A stretch of DNA of 64,000 nucleotides from Mixophyes australis. Taxonomy: Eukaryota > Chordata > Amphibia > Anura > Limnodynastidae. A program made the translations under genes and the position numbers. How positions within the stretch are numbered: position 1 is the stretch's first letter; every line of letters begins with the position of its first letter. Below are positions 36,081 to 48,843 of the stretch, in pieces. Location: contig JAVHZZ010000002.1 in the NCBI GenBank assembly GCA_036250195.1, positions 68,438,205-68,502,204 of the forward strand, given 5' to 3'. Below the pieces are notes generated by a model. The model saw only the letters and a program-made list of their open reading frames with translations. It ran no database searches and was not told the origin of the DNA.

Positions 36081-37157
36081 GTGAGAACTGTCATGTTTAC
36101 TGAAATTCCAGAGTCACTCCTCTCAGAAACCTCAAGACGGGCAGTACAGATTCTCCAGAGAGGCTTGCCCTGTGATGCAAGGTTCCAGAGAGGAGTGTTC
36201 TGTGTTCTGCGGTTCCGGAAAGGTGTTATGTGCATCCTGACATATCAGAGAGGTCTGCCTTCTGTCCTGAATTTAAAGGGATGTCTGCCCTGTTCTCAAA
36301 GGTTTTGGAGAGGACTACCCTGCACCTTAAGGTTCCAGACAGGATGGCTCTGTGCCCTACGATTCCAGAGAGGACTACCAATCTTCCAGAGGTTAAAGAG
36401 AGAATTGGTCTGCACCCCTAGGTTCAGGAGTCAGTCCTCTCTGAGACCTTGGGCTGATCAATGACAAGGATACAGAGAGGACTGCTTATGTCCTGAGATT
36501 CCAAAAAGGTCTGCCTTGTGCTCAAAGGTTCAAGAGAGGACTGCACCGCACCCAGAGAATACAACAACGGACTACTAAGAATCCTGAAGATAAAGAGATG
36601 ACTGCCCTGTTCCTTGAGCTTCATGAGAGAACTGCCAAGCATGTCATGGTTAAGAATAAGACTGATCTATGGCTGGATGTTCAAGTGGCAGTCCTCTCAG
36701 AGACCTGGGGCAGAGCAGTCCTAGGAGTCCAGAGAGGATTGCCCTACATCCTGAGTTTCTAGAGAGGTCTATACTATGCCCTAAGGTTCCAGACAAAACA
36801 GCCCTCTCTCCTGAGATTCATGAGAGGACTGCCCTGCAACCTCAGGTGCCAGAATTCTTGTTTGTTCTTCTTTTTCTCCAGGGTTAATATGTTATATTCT
36901 GCTTTTTAATAATATTTGTAAGCATTTGTTGAATTGTTAATACTAATATTCATAGGTATTTAGTAATACTTATATTTAAGTGTATGTGTTTTTTTATCTT
37001 TGAAAGCAACCCCTACCCCCAATAAGAGGAACAGAGGGCATTTGGAGGGTGGATCCTCTTCTTGGGGGAAGGGCATGTCCATAAACATGGTTCTTTATAG
37101 AGGCCTGCGCTTCAGCTTGACATTCCAGTAAAGGAGAGTCCTGCACCCGAAGTTTAA
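36081..37157 (+). repeat. Monomer 34 (X, 1077 bp)
   Basis: X class; with monomer 33 it forms an X-X pair. Private changes are agacgggcag and aggttcaggagtcag. Spacer has gtgtttttttatc and agcttgacatt, also seen in 37, 39, 42 and 46. Confidence 0.9.
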
Positions 37158-38233
37158 GTGAGAACTGTCATGTTTACTGAAATTCCAGAGTCACTCCTCT
37201 CAGAAACCTCAAGACGAGCAGTACAGATTCTCCAGAGAGGCTTGCCCTGTGATGCAAGGTTCCAGAGAGGAGTGTTCTGTGTTCTGCGGTTCCGGAAAGG
37301 TGTTATGTGCATCCTGACATATCAGAGAGGTCTGCCTTCTGTCCCAAGCTTAAAGGGATCCCTGTCCTGTTCTCAAAGGCTTTGAAAGGAACTACCCTGC
37401 ACCTTAAGATTCCAGACAGGATGGCTCTGTTCCCACGATTCCAGAGAGGACTACCAATCTTCCAGAGGTTAAAGAGAGGATTGGTCTACACCCCTAGGTT
37501 CAAGAGGCAGTCCTCTCTGAGAGCTGAGGCAGATCAGTCCCAAGGCTACAGAGAGGACTGCTTATGTCCTGAGATTCCAAAAAGGTCTACCTTGTGCTCA
37601 AAGGTTCCAGAGAGGACTGCACCGCACCCAGAGAATACAACAACGGACTACAAAGAATCCTGAAGATAAAGAGATGACTGCCCTGTTCCTTGAGCTTCAT
37701 GAGAGAACTGCCAAGCATGTCATGGTTAAGAATAAGACTGATCTATGGCTGGATGTTCAAGTGGCAGTCCTCTCAGAGACCTGGGGCAGAGCGGTCCTAG
37801 GAGTCCAGAGAGGATTGCCCTACATCCTGAGTTTCTAGAGAGGTCTATACTATGCCCTAAGGTTCCAGACAAAACAGCCCTCTCTCCTGAGATTCATGAG
37901 AGGACTGCCCTGCAACCTCAGGTGCCAGAATTCTTGTTTGTTCTTCTTTTTCTCCAGGGTTAATATGTTATATTCTGCTTTTTAATAATATTTGTAAGCA
38001 TTTGTTGAATTGTTAATACTAATATTCATAGGTGTTTAGTAATACTTATATTTAAGTGTATGTGTTGTTTTATCTTTGAAAGCAACCCCTACCCCCAATA
38101 AGAGGAACAGAGGGCATTTGGAGGGTGGATCCTCTTCTTGGGGGAAGGGCATGTCCATAAACATGGTTCTTTATAGAGGCCTGCGCTTCAGCCTGACATT
38201 CCAGTAAAGGAGAGTCCTGCACCCGAAGTTTAA
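37158..38233 (+). repeat. Monomer 35 (Z', 1076 bp)
   Basis: Z' subfamily: 1-bp deletion gttcccacg and agagcggtcc. The spacer ggtgtttag matches monomer 32, and both precede an X with the 7-bp deletion. This suggests a Z' front joined to a monomer-32-like end. Confidence 0.88.
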
Positions 38234-39303
38234 GTGAGAACTGTCATGTTTACTGAAATTCCAGAGTCACTCCTCTCAGAAACCTCAAGACGAGTAGTAC
38301 AGATTCTCCAGAGAGGCTTGCCCTGTGATGCAAGGTTCCAGAGAGGAGTGTTCTGTGGTTCCGGAAAGGTGTTATGTGCATCCTGACATATCAGAGAGGT
38401 CTGCCTTCTGTCCTGAATTTAAAGGGATGTCTGCCTTGTTCTCAAAGGTTTTGGAGAGGACTACCCTGCACCTTAAGGTTCCAGACAGGATGGCTCTGTG
38501 CCCTACGATTCCAGAGAGAACTACCAATCTTCCAGAGGTTAAAGAGAGAATTGGTCTGCACCCCTAGGTTCAAGAGGCAGTCCTCTCTGAGACCTTGGGC
38601 TGATCAATGACAAGGATACAGAGAGGACTGCTTATGTCCTGAGATTCCAAAAAGGTCTACCTTGTGCTCAAAGGTTCCAGAGAGGACTGCACCGCACCCA
38701 GAGAATACAACAACGGACTACAAAGAATCCTGAAGATAAAGAGATGACTGTCCTGTTCCTTGAGCTTCATGAGAGAACTGCCAAGCATGTCATGGTTAAG
38801 AATAAGACTGATCTATGGCTGGATGTTCAAGTGGCAGTCCTCTCAGAGACCTGGGGCAGAGCAGTCCTAGGAGTCTAGAGAGGATTGCCCTACATCCTGA
38901 GTTTCTAGAGAGGTCTATACTATGCCCTAAGGTTCCAGACAAAACAGCCCTCTCTCCTGAGATTCATGAGAGGACTGCCCTGCAACCTCAGGTGCCAGAA
39001 TTCTTGTTTGTTCTTCTTTTTCTCCAGGGTTAATATGTTATATTCTGCTTTTTAATAATATTTGTAAGCATTTGTTGAATTGTTAATACTAATATTCATA
39101 GGTATTTAGCAATACTTATATTTAAGTGTATGTGTTGTTTTATCTTTGAAAGCAACCCCTACCCCCAATAAGAGGAACAGAGGGCATTTGGAGGGTGGAT
39201 CCTTTTCTTGGGGGAAGGGCATGTCCATAAACATGGTTCTTTATAGAGGCCTGCGCTTCAGCCTGACATTCCAGTAAAGGAGAGTCCTGCACCCGAAGTT
39301 TAA
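38234..39303 (+). repeat. Monomer 36 (X, 7-bp deletion, 1070 bp)
   Basis: Near copy of monomer 33, 3223 bp downstream. Private changes are cgagtagtac, ctgccttgttctc and tttagcaatac. It shares tccttttcttg with monomer 45. Confidence 0.9.
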
Positions 39304-40381
39304 GTGAGAACTGTCATGTTTACTGAAATTCCAGAGTCACTCCTCTCAGAAACCTCAAGACGAGCAGTACAGATTCTCCAGAGAGGCTTGCCCTGTGATG
39401 CAAGGTTCCCGGAGAGGAGTGTTCTGTGTTCTGCGGTGCCGGAAAGGTGTTATGTGCATCCTGACATATCAGAGAGGTCTGCCTTCTGTCCTGAATTTAA
39501 AGGGATGTCTGCCCTGTTCTCAAAGGTTTTGGAGAGGACTACCCTGCACCTTAAGGTTCCAGACAGGATGGCTCTGTGCCCTACGATTCCAGAGAGGACT
39601 ACCAATCTTCCAGAGGTTAAAGAGAGAATTGGTCTGCACCCCTAGGTTCAAAAGGCAGTCCTCTCTGAGAGCTGAGGCAGATCAGTCCCAAGGCTACAGA
39701 GAGGACTGCTTATGTCCTGAGATTCCAAAAAGGTCTACCTTGTACTCAAAGGTTCCAGAGAGGACTGCAACACACCCAGAGAATACAACAACGGACTACA
39801 AAGAATCCTGAAGATAAAGAGATGACTGCCCTGTTACTTGAGCTTCATGAGAGAACTGCCAAGCATGTCATGGTTAAGAATAAGACTGATCTATGGCTGG
39901 ATGTTCAAGTGGCAGTCCTCTCAGAGACCTGGGGCAGAGCAGTCCTAGGAGTCCAGAGAGGATTGCCCTACATCCTGAGTTTCTAGAGAGGTCTATACTA
40001 TGCCCTAAGGTTCCAGACAAAACAGACCTCTCTTCTGAGATTCATGAGAGGACTGCCCTGCAACCTCAGGTGCCAGAATTCTTGTTTGTTCTTCTTTTTC
40101 TCCAGGGTTAATATGTTATATTCTGCTTTTTAATAATATTTGTAAGCATTTGTTGAATTGTTAATACTAATATTCATAGGTATTTAGTAATACTTATATT
40201 TAAGTGTATGTGTTTTTTTATCTTTGAAAGCAACCCCTACCCCCAATAAGAGGAACAGAGGGCATTTGGAGGGTGGATCCTCTTCTTGGGGGAAGGGCAT
40301 GTCCATAAACATGGTTCTTTATAGAGGCCTGCGCTTCAGCTTGACATTCCAGTAAAGGAGAGTCCTGCACCCGAAGTTTAA
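39304..40381 (+). repeat. Monomer 37 (X/Z chimera, 1078 bp)
   Basis: X front with a 1-bp insertion (ttcccggagagg) and gcggtgccgg, exactly as in monomer 45. From 39671 it has the Z tail, then tgtactcaaagg, ctgttacttgag and acagacctctcttc, as in monomer 46. Crossover lies between 39652 and 39671. Confidence 0.88.
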
Positions 40382-41457
40382 GTGAGAACTGTCATGTTTA
40401 CTGAAATTCCAGAGTCACTCCTCTCAGAAACCTCAAGACGAGCAGTACAGATTCTCCAGAGAGGCTTGCCCTGTGATGCAAGGTTCCAGAGAGGAGTGTT
40501 CTGTGTTCTGCGGTTCCGGAAAGGTGTTATGTGCATCCTGACATATCAGAGAGGTCTGCCTTCTGTCCCAAGCTTAAAGGGATCCCTGTCCTGTTCTCAA
40601 AGGCTTTGAAAGGAACTACCCTGCACCTTAAGATTCCAGACAGGATGGCTCTGTTCCCACGATTCCAGAGAGGACTACCAATCTTCCAGAGGTTAAAGAG
40701 AGGATTGGTCTACACCCCTAGGTTCAAGAGGCAGTCCTCTCTGAGAGCTGAGGCAGATCAGTCCCAAGGCTACAGAGAGGACTGCTTATGTCCTGAGATT
40801 CCAAAAAGGTCTACCTTGTGCTCAAAGGTTCCAGAGAGGACTGCACCGCACCCAGAGAATACAACAACGGACTACTAAGAATCCTGAAGATAAAGAGATG
40901 ACTGCCCTGTTCCTTGAGCTTCATGAGAGAACTGCCAAGCATGTCATGGTTAAGAATAAGACTGATCTATGGCTGGATGTTCAAGTGGCAGTCCTCTCAG
41001 AGACCTGGGGCAGAGCGGTCCTAGGAGTCCAGAGAGGATTGCCCTACATCCTGAGTTTCTAGAGAGGTCTATACTATGCCCTAAGGTTCCAGACAAAACA
41101 GCCCTCTCTCCTGAGATTCATGAGAGGACTGCCCTGCAACCTCAGGTGCCAGAATTCTTGTTTGTTCTTCTTTTTCTCCAGGGTTAATATGTTATATTCT
41201 GCTTTTTAATAATATTTGTAAGCATTTGTTGAATTGTTAATACTAATATTCATAGGTATTTAGTAATACTTATATTTAAGTGTATGTGTTGTTCTATCTT
41301 TGAAAGCAACCCCTACCCCCAATAAGAGGAACAGAGGGCATTTGGAGGGTGGATCCTCTTCTTGGGGGAAGGGCATGTCCATAAACATGGTTCTTTATAG
41401 AGGCCGGCGCTTCAGCCTGACATTCCAGTAAAGGAGAGTCCTGCACCCGAAGTTTAA
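40382..41457 (+). repeat. Monomer 38 (Z', 1076 bp)
   Basis: Z' markers gttcccacg, agagcggtcc and aggccggcgc. It differs from other Z' copies in having gactactaagaatcc. Confidence 0.9.
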
Positions 41458-42533
41458 GTGAGAACTGTCATGTTTACTGAAATTCCAGAGTCACTCCTCT
41501 CAGAAACCTCAAGACGAGCAGTACAGATTCTCCAGAGAGGCTTGCCCTGTGATGCAAGGTTCCAGAGAGGAGTGTTCTGTGTTCTGCAGTTCCGGAAAGG
41601 TGTTATGTGCATCCTGACATATCAGAGAGGTCTGCCTTCTGTCCTGAATTTAAAGGGATGTCTGCCCTGTTCTCAAAGGTTTTGGAGAGGACTACCCTGC
41701 ACCTTAAGGTTCCAGACAGGATGGCTCTGTGCCCTACGATTCCAGAGAGGACTACCAATCTTCCAGAGGTTAAAGAGAGAATTGGTCTGCACCCCTAGGT
41801 TCAAAAGGCCGTCCTCTCTGAGACCTTGGGCTGATCAATGACAAGGATACAGAGAGGACTGCTTATGTCCTGAGATTCCAAAAAGGTCTGCCTTGTGCTC
41901 AAAAGTTCAAGAGAGGACTGCAACGCACCCAGAGAATACAACAACGGACTACAAAGAATCCTGAAGATAAAGGGATGACTGCCCTATTCCTTGAGCTTCA
42001 TGAGAGAACTGCAAGCATGTCATGGTTAAGAATAAGACTGATCTATGGCTGGATGTTCAAGTGGCAGTCCTCTCAGAGACCTGGGGCAGAGCAGTACTAG
42101 GAGTCCAGAGAGGATTGCCCTACATCCTGAGTTTCTAGAGAGGTCTATACTATGCCCTAAGGTTCCAGACAAAACAGCCCTCTCTCCTGAGATTCATGAG
42201 AGGACTGCCCTGCAACCTCAGGTGCCAGAATTCTTGTTTGTTCTTCTTTTTCTCCAGGGTTAATATGTTATATTCTGCTTTTTAATAATATTTGTAAGCA
42301 TTTGTTGAATTGTTAATACTAATATTCATAGGTATTTAGTAATACTTATATTTAAGTGTATGTGTTTTTTTATCTTTGAAAGCAACCCCTACCCCCAATA
42401 AGAGGAACAGAGGGCATTTGGAGGGTGGATCCTCTTCTTGGGGGAAGGGCATGTCCATAAACATGGTTCTTTATAGAGGCCTGCGCTTCAGCTTGACATT
42501 CCAGTAAAGGAGAGTCCTGCACCTGAAGTTTAA
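41458..42533 (+). repeat. Monomer 39 (X', 1076 bp)
   Basis: X' markers: ctgcagttccgg, aaaaggccgtcc, aaaagttcaag, aagggatgac, ccctattcc, 1-bp deletion actgcaagc, and gcagtactagg. Private change: cacctgaag. Confidence 0.9.
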
Positions 42534-43609
42534 GTGAGAACTGTCATGTTTACTGAAATTCCAGAGTCACTCCTCTCAGAAACCTCAAGACGAGCAGTAC
42601 AGATTCTCCAGAGAGGCTTGCCCTGTGATGCAAGGTTCCAGAGAGGAGTGTTCTGTGTTCTGCGGTTCCGGAAAGGTGTTATGTGCATCCTGACATATCA
42701 GAGAGGTCTGCCTTCTGTCCCAAGCTTAAAGGGATCCCTGTCCTGTTCTCAAAGGCTTTGAAAGGAACTACCCTGCACCTTAAGATTCCAGACAGGATGG
42801 CTCTGTTCCCACGATTCCAGAGAGGACTACCAATCTTCCAGAGGTTAAAGAGAGGATTGGTCTACACCCCTAGGTTCAAGAGGCAGTCCTCTCTGAGAGC
42901 TGAGGCAGATCAGTCCCAAGGCTACAGAGAGGACTGCTTATGTCCTGAGATTCCAAAAAGGTCTACCTTGTGCTCAAAGGTTCCAGAGAGGACTGCACCG
43001 CACCCAGAGAATACAACAACGGACTACAAAGAATCCTGAAGATAAAGAGATGACTGCCCTGTTCCTTGAGCTTCATGAGAGAACTGCCAAGCATGTCATG
43101 GTTAAGAATAAGACTGATCTATGGCTGGATGTTCAAGTGGCAGTCCTCTCAGAGACCTGGGGCAGAGCGGTCCTAGGAGTCCAGAGAGGATTGCCCTACA
43201 TCCTGAGTTTCTAGAGAGGTCTATACTATGCCCTAAGGTTCCAGACAAAACAGCCCTCTCTCCTGAGATTCATGAGAGGACTGCCCTGCAACCTCAGGTG
43301 CCAGAATTCTTGTTTGTTCTTCTTTTTCTCCAGGGTTAATATGTTATATTCTGCTTTTTAATAATATTTGTAAGCATTTGTTGAATTGTTAATACTAATA
43401 TTCATAGGTATTTATTAATACTTATATTTAAGTGTATGTGTTGTTCTATCTTTGAAAGCAACCCCTACCCCCAATAAGAGGAACAGAGGGCATTTGGAGG
43501 GTGGATCCTCTTCTTGGGGGAAGGGCATGTCCATAAACATGGTTCTTTATAGAGGCCGGCGCTTCAGCCTGACATTCCAGTAAAGGAGAGTCCTGCACCC
43601 GAAGTTTAA
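42534..43609 (+). repeat. Monomer 40 (Z', 1076 bp)
   Basis: Z' markers as in monomer 38. Private change: tttattaatac. Confidence 0.9.
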
Positions 43610-44685
43610 GTGAGAACTGTCATGTTTACTGAAATTCCAGAGTCACTCCTCTCAGAAACCTCAAGACGAGCAGTACAGATTCTCCAGAGAGGCTTGCCCT
43701 GTGATGCAAGGTTCCAGAGAGGAGTGTTCTGTGTTCTGCAGTTCCGGAAAGGTGTTATGTGCATCCTGACATATCAGAGAGGTCTGCCTTCTGTCCTGAA
43801 TTTAAAGGGATGTCTGCCCTGTTCTCAAAGGTTTTGGAGAGGACTACCCTGCACCTTAAGGTTCCAGACAGGATGGCTCTGTGCCCTACGATTCCAGAGA
43901 GGACTACCAATCTTCCAGAGGTTAAAGAGAGAATTGGTCTGCACCCCTAGGTTCAAAAGGCCGTCCTCTCTGAGACCTTGGGCTGATCAATGACAAGGAT
44001 ACAGAGAGGACTGCTTATGTCCTGAGATTCCAAAAAGGTCTGCCTTGTGCTCAAAAGTTCAAGAGAGGACTGCAACGCACCCAGAGAATACAACAACGGA
44101 CTACAAAGAATCCTGAAGATAAAGGGATGACTGCCCTATTCCTTGAGCTTCATGAGAGAACTGCAAGCATGTCATGGTTAAGAATAAGACTGATCTATGG
44201 CTGGATGTTCAAGTGGCAGTCCTCTCAGAGACCTGGGGCAGAGCAGTACTAGGAGTCCAGAGAGGATTGCCCTACATCCTGAGTTTCTAGAGAGGTCTAT
44301 ACTATGCCCTAAGGTTCCAGACAAAACAGCCCTCTCTCCTGAGATTCATGAGAGGACTGCCCTGCAACCTCAGGTGCCAGAATTCTTGTTTGTTCTTCTT
44401 TTTCTCCAGGGTTAATATGTTATATTCTGCTTTTTAATAATATTTGTAAGCATTTGTTGAATTGTTAATACTAATATTCATAGGTATTTAGTAATACTTA
44501 TATTTAAGTGTATGTGTTGTTTTATCTTTGAAAGCAACCCCTACCCCCAATAAGAGGAACAGAGGGCATTTGGAGGGTGGATCCTCTTCTTGGGGGAAGG
44601 GCATGTCCATAAACATGGTTCTTTATAGAGGCCTGCGCTTCAGCCTGACATTCCAGTAAAGGAGAGTCCTGCACCCGAAGTTTAA
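43610..44685 (+). repeat. Monomer 41 (X', 1076 bp)
   Basis: Shares all X' markers with monomer 39, including gcagtactagg, at a distance of 2152 bp. Its spacer reverts to gtgttgttttatc. Confidence 0.9.
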
Positions 44686-45762
44686 GTGAGAACTGTCATG
44701 TTTACTGAAATTCCAGAGTCACTCCTCTCAGAAACCTCAAGACGAGCAGTACAGATTCTCCAGAGAGGCTTGCCCTGTGATGCAAGGTTCCAGAGAGGAG
44801 TGTTCTGTGTTCTGCGGTTCCGGAAAGGTGTTATGTGCATCCTGACATATCAGAGAGGTCTGCCTTCTGTCCCAAGCTTAAAGGGATCCCTGTCCTGTTC
44901 TCAAAGGCTTTGAAAGGAACTACCCTGCACCTTAAGATTCCAGACAGGATGGCTCTGTTCCCTACGATTCCAGAGAGGACTACCAATCTTCCAGAGGTTA
45001 AAGAGAGGATTGGTCTACACCCCTAGGTTCAAGAGGCAGTCCTCGCTGAGAGCTGAGGCAGATCAGTCCCAAGGCTACAGAGAGGACTGCTTATGTCCTG
45101 AGATTCCAAAAAGGTCTACCTTGTGCTCAAAGGTTCCAGAGAGGACTGCACCGCACCCAGAGAATACAACAACGGACTACAAAGAATCCTGAAGATAAAG
45201 AGATGACTGTCCTGTTCCTTGAGCTTCATGAGAGAACTGCCAAGCATGTCATGGTTAAGAATAAGACTGATCTATGGCTGGATGTTCAAGTGGCAGTCCT
45301 CTCAGAGACCTGGGGCAGAGCAGTCCTAGGAGTCCAGAGAGGATTGCCCTACATCCTGAGTTTCTAGAGAGGTCTATACTATGCCCTAAGGTTCCAGACA
45401 AAACAGACCTCTCTTCTGAGATTCATGAGAGGACTGCCCTGCAACCTCAGGTGCCAGAATTCTTGTTTGTTCTTCTTTTTCTCCAGGGTTAATATGTTAT
45501 ATTCTGCTTTTTAATAATATTTGTAAGCATTTGTTGAATTGTTAATACTAATATTCATAGGTATTTAGTAATACTTATATTTAAGTGTATGTGTTTTTTT
45601 ATCTTTGAAAGCAACCCCTACCCCCAATAAGAGGAACAGAGGGCATTTGGAGGGTGGATCCTCTTCTTGGGGGAAGGGCATGTCCATAAACATGGTTCTT
45701 TATAGAGGCCTGCGCTTCAGCTTGACATTCCAGTAAAGGAGAGTCCTGCACCCGAAGTTTAA
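44686..45762 (+). repeat. Monomer 42 (Z, 1077 bp)
   Basis: Z class with cctcgctgag and gactgtcctg (shared with 49 and 51) and acagacctctcttc (shared with 37 and 46). Confidence 0.9.
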
Positions 45763-46838
45763 GTGAGAACTGTCATGTTTACTGAAATTCCAGAGTCACT
45801 CCTCTCAGAAACCTCAAGACGAGCAGTACAGATTCTCCAGAGAGGCTTGCCCTGTGATGCAAGGTTCCAGAGAGGAGTGTTCTGTGTTCTGCGGTTCCGG
45901 AAAGGTGTTATGTGCATCCTGACATATCAGAGAGGTCTGCCTTCTGTCCCAAGCTTAAAGGGATCCCTGTCCTGTTCTCAAAGGCTTTGAAAGGAACTAC
46001 CCTGCACCTTAAGATTCCAGACAGGATGGCTCTGTTCCCACGATTCCAGAGAGGACTACCAATCTTCCAGAGGTTAAAGAGAGGATTGGTCTACACCCCT
46101 AGGTTCAAGAGGCAGTCCTCTCTGAGAGCTGAGGCAGATCAGTCCCAAGGCTACAGAGAGGACTGCTTATGTCCTGAGATTCCAAAAAGGTCTACCTTGT
46201 GCTCAAAGGTTCCAGAGAGGACTGCACCGCACCCAGAGAATACAACAACGGACTACAAAGAATCCTGAAGATAAAGAGATGACTGCCCTGTTCCTTGAGC
46301 TTCATGAGAGAACTGCCAAGCATGTCATGGTTAAGAATAAGACTGATCTATGGCTGGATGTTCAAGTGGCAGTCCTCTCAGAGACCTGGGGCAGAGCGGT
46401 CCTAGGAGTCCAGAGAGGATTGCCCTACATCCTGAGTTTCTAGAGAGGTCTATACTATGCCCTAAGGTTCCAGACAAAACAGCCCTCTCTCCTGAGATTC
46501 ATGAGAGGACTGCCCTGCAACCTCAGGTGCCAGAATTCTTGTTTGTTCTTCTTTTTCTCCAGGGTTAATATGTTATATTCTGCTTTTTAATAATATTTGT
46601 AAGCATTTGTTGAATTGTTAATACTAATATTCATAGGTATTTAGTAATACTTATATTTAAGTGTATGTGTTGTTCTATCTTTGAAAGCAACCCCTACCCC
46701 CAATAAGAGGAACAGAGGGCATTTGGAGGGTGGATCCTCTTCTTGGGGGAAGGGCATGTCCATAAACATGGTTCTTTATAGAGGCCGGCGCTTCAGCCTG
46801 ACATTCCAGTAAAGGAGAGTCCTGCACCCGAAGTTTAA
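45763..46838 (+). repeat. Monomer 43 (Z', 1076 bp)
   Basis: Z' markers gttcccacg, agagcggtcc and aggccggcgc; followed by an X' copy as in 38-39, 40-41 and 47-48. Confidence 0.9.
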
Positions 46839-47766
46839 GTGAGAACTGTCATGTTTACTGAAATTCCAGAGTCACTCCTCTCAGAAACCTCAAGACGAGC
46901 AGTACAGATTCTCCAGAGAGGCTTGCCCTGTGATGCAAGGTTCCAGAGAGGAGTGTTCTGTGTTCTGCAGTTCCGGAAAGGTGTTATGTGCATCCTGACA
47001 TATCAGAGAGGTCTGCCTTCTGTCCTGAATTTAAAGGGATGTCTGCCCTGTTCTCAAAGGTTTTGGAGAGGACTACCCTGCACCTTAAGGTTCCAGACAG
47101 GATGGCTCTGTGCCCTACGATTCCAGAGAGGACTACCAATCTTCCAGAGGTTAAAGAGAGAATTGGTCTGCACCCCTAGGTTCAAAAGGCCGTCCTCTCT
47201 GAGACCTTGGGCTGATCAATGACAAGGATACAGAGAGGACTGCTTATGTCCTGAGATTCCAAAAAGGTCTGCCTTGTGCTCAAAAGTTCAAGAGAGGACT
47301 GCAACGCACCCAGAGAATACAACAACGGACTACAAAGAATCCTGAAGATAAAGGGATGACTGCCCTATTCCTTGAGCTTCATGAGAGAACTGCAAGCATG
47401 TCATGGTTAAGAATAAGACTGATCTATGGCTGGATGTTCAAGTGGCAACCTCAGGTGCCAGAATTCTTGTTTGTTCTTCTTTTTCTCCAGGGTTAATATG
47501 TTATATTCTGCTTTTTAATAATATTTGTAAGCATTTGTTGAATTGTTAATACTAATATTCATAGGTATTTAGTAATACTTATATTTAAGTGTATGTGTTG
47601 TTTTATCTTTGAAAGCAACCCCTACCCCCAATAAGAGGAACAGAGGGCATTTGGAGGGTGGATCCTCTTCTTGGGGGAAGGGCATGTCCATAAACATGGT
47701 TCTTTATAGAGGACTGCGCTTCAGCTTGACATTCCAGTAAAGGAGAGTCCTGCACCCGAAGTTTAA
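46839..47766 (+). repeat. Monomer 44 (X', truncated by 148 bp, 928 bp)
   Basis: X' front, then a 148-bp internal deletion. The join is at gtggca|acctcagg, and the gca at 47445-47447 is present at both normal breakpoints. The loss removes module M3 and the third run of 30-bp subrepeats. Private change: aggactgcgc. Confidence 0.93.
47445..47447. other. Microhomology at 148-bp deletion join
   Basis: gca occurs at both original breakpoints (48374-48376 and 48522-48524 in the intact next copy, exactly 148 bp apart) and once at the join. Such a scar fits microhomology-mediated or slippage deletion. Confidence 0.85.
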
Positions 47767-48843
47767 GTGAGAACTGTCATGTTTACTGAAATTCCAGAGT
47801 CACTCCTCTCAGAAACCTCAAGACGAGCAGTACAGATTCTCCAGAGAGGCTTGCCCTGTGATGCAAGGTTCCCGGAGAGGAGTGTTCTGTGTTCTGCGGT
47901 GCCGGAAAGGTGTTATGTGCATCCTGACATATCAGAGAGGTCTGCCTTCTGTCCTGAATTTAAAGGGATGTCTGCCCTGTTCTCAAAGGTTTTGGAGAGG
48001 ACTACCCTGCACCTTAAGGTTCCAGACAGGATGGCTCTGTGCCCTACGATTCCAGAGAGGACTACCAATCTTCCAGAGGTTAAAGAGAGAATTGGTCTGC
48101 ACCCCTAGGTTCAAAAGGCAGTCCTCTCTGAGACCTTGGGCTGATCAATGACAAGGATACAGAGAGGACTGCTTATGTCCTGAGATTCCAAAAAGGTCTG
48201 CCTTGTGCTCAAAGGTTCAAGAGAGGACTGCAACGCACCCAGAGAATACAACAACGGACTACAAAGAATCCTGAAGATAAAGAGATGACTGCCCTATTCC
48301 TTGAGCTTCATGAGAGAACTGCAAGCATGTCATGGTTAAGAATAAGACTGATCTATGGCTGGATGTTCAAGTGGCAGTCCTCTCAGAGACCTGGGGCAGA
48401 GCAGTCCTAGGAGTCCAGAGAGGATTGCCCTACATCCTGAGTTTCTAGAGAGGTCTATACTATGCCCTAAGGTTCCAGACAAAACAGCCCTCTCTCCTGA
48501 GATTCATGAGAGGACTGCCCTGCAACCTCAGGTGCCAGAATTCTTGTTTGTTCTTCTTTTTCTCCAGGGTTAATATGTTATATTCTGCTTTTTAATAATA
48601 TTTGTAAGCATTTGTTGAATTGTTAATACTAATATTCATAGATATTTAGTAATACTTATATTTAAGTGTATGTGTTGTTTTATCTTTGAAAGCAACCCCT
48701 ACCCCCAATAAGAGGAACAGAGGGCATTTGGAGGGTGGATCCTTTTCTTGGGGGAAGGGTATGTCCATAAACATGGTTCTTTATAGAGGCCTGCGCTTCA
48801 GCCTGACATTCCAGTAAAGGAGAGTCCTGCACCCGAAGTTTAA
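47767..48843 (+). repeat. Monomer 45 (X, 1077 bp)
   Basis: X class with ttcccggagagg (+1) and actgcaagc (-1), so the length is unchanged. Also gcggtgccgg and tccttttcttg. Private changes are tcatagatattt and agggtatgtcc. Confidence 0.9.

Noticed and set aside
37307..37663. 118-codon frame in Z' monomers
   Set aside because: Produced by the 1-bp deletion gttcccacg, which fuses two short frames. It marks a repeat subfamily, not a gene.
39395..39811. 138-codon frame, the longest in the window
   Set aside because: It arises from a 1-bp insertion that joins two accidental frames in the chimeric monomer 37.
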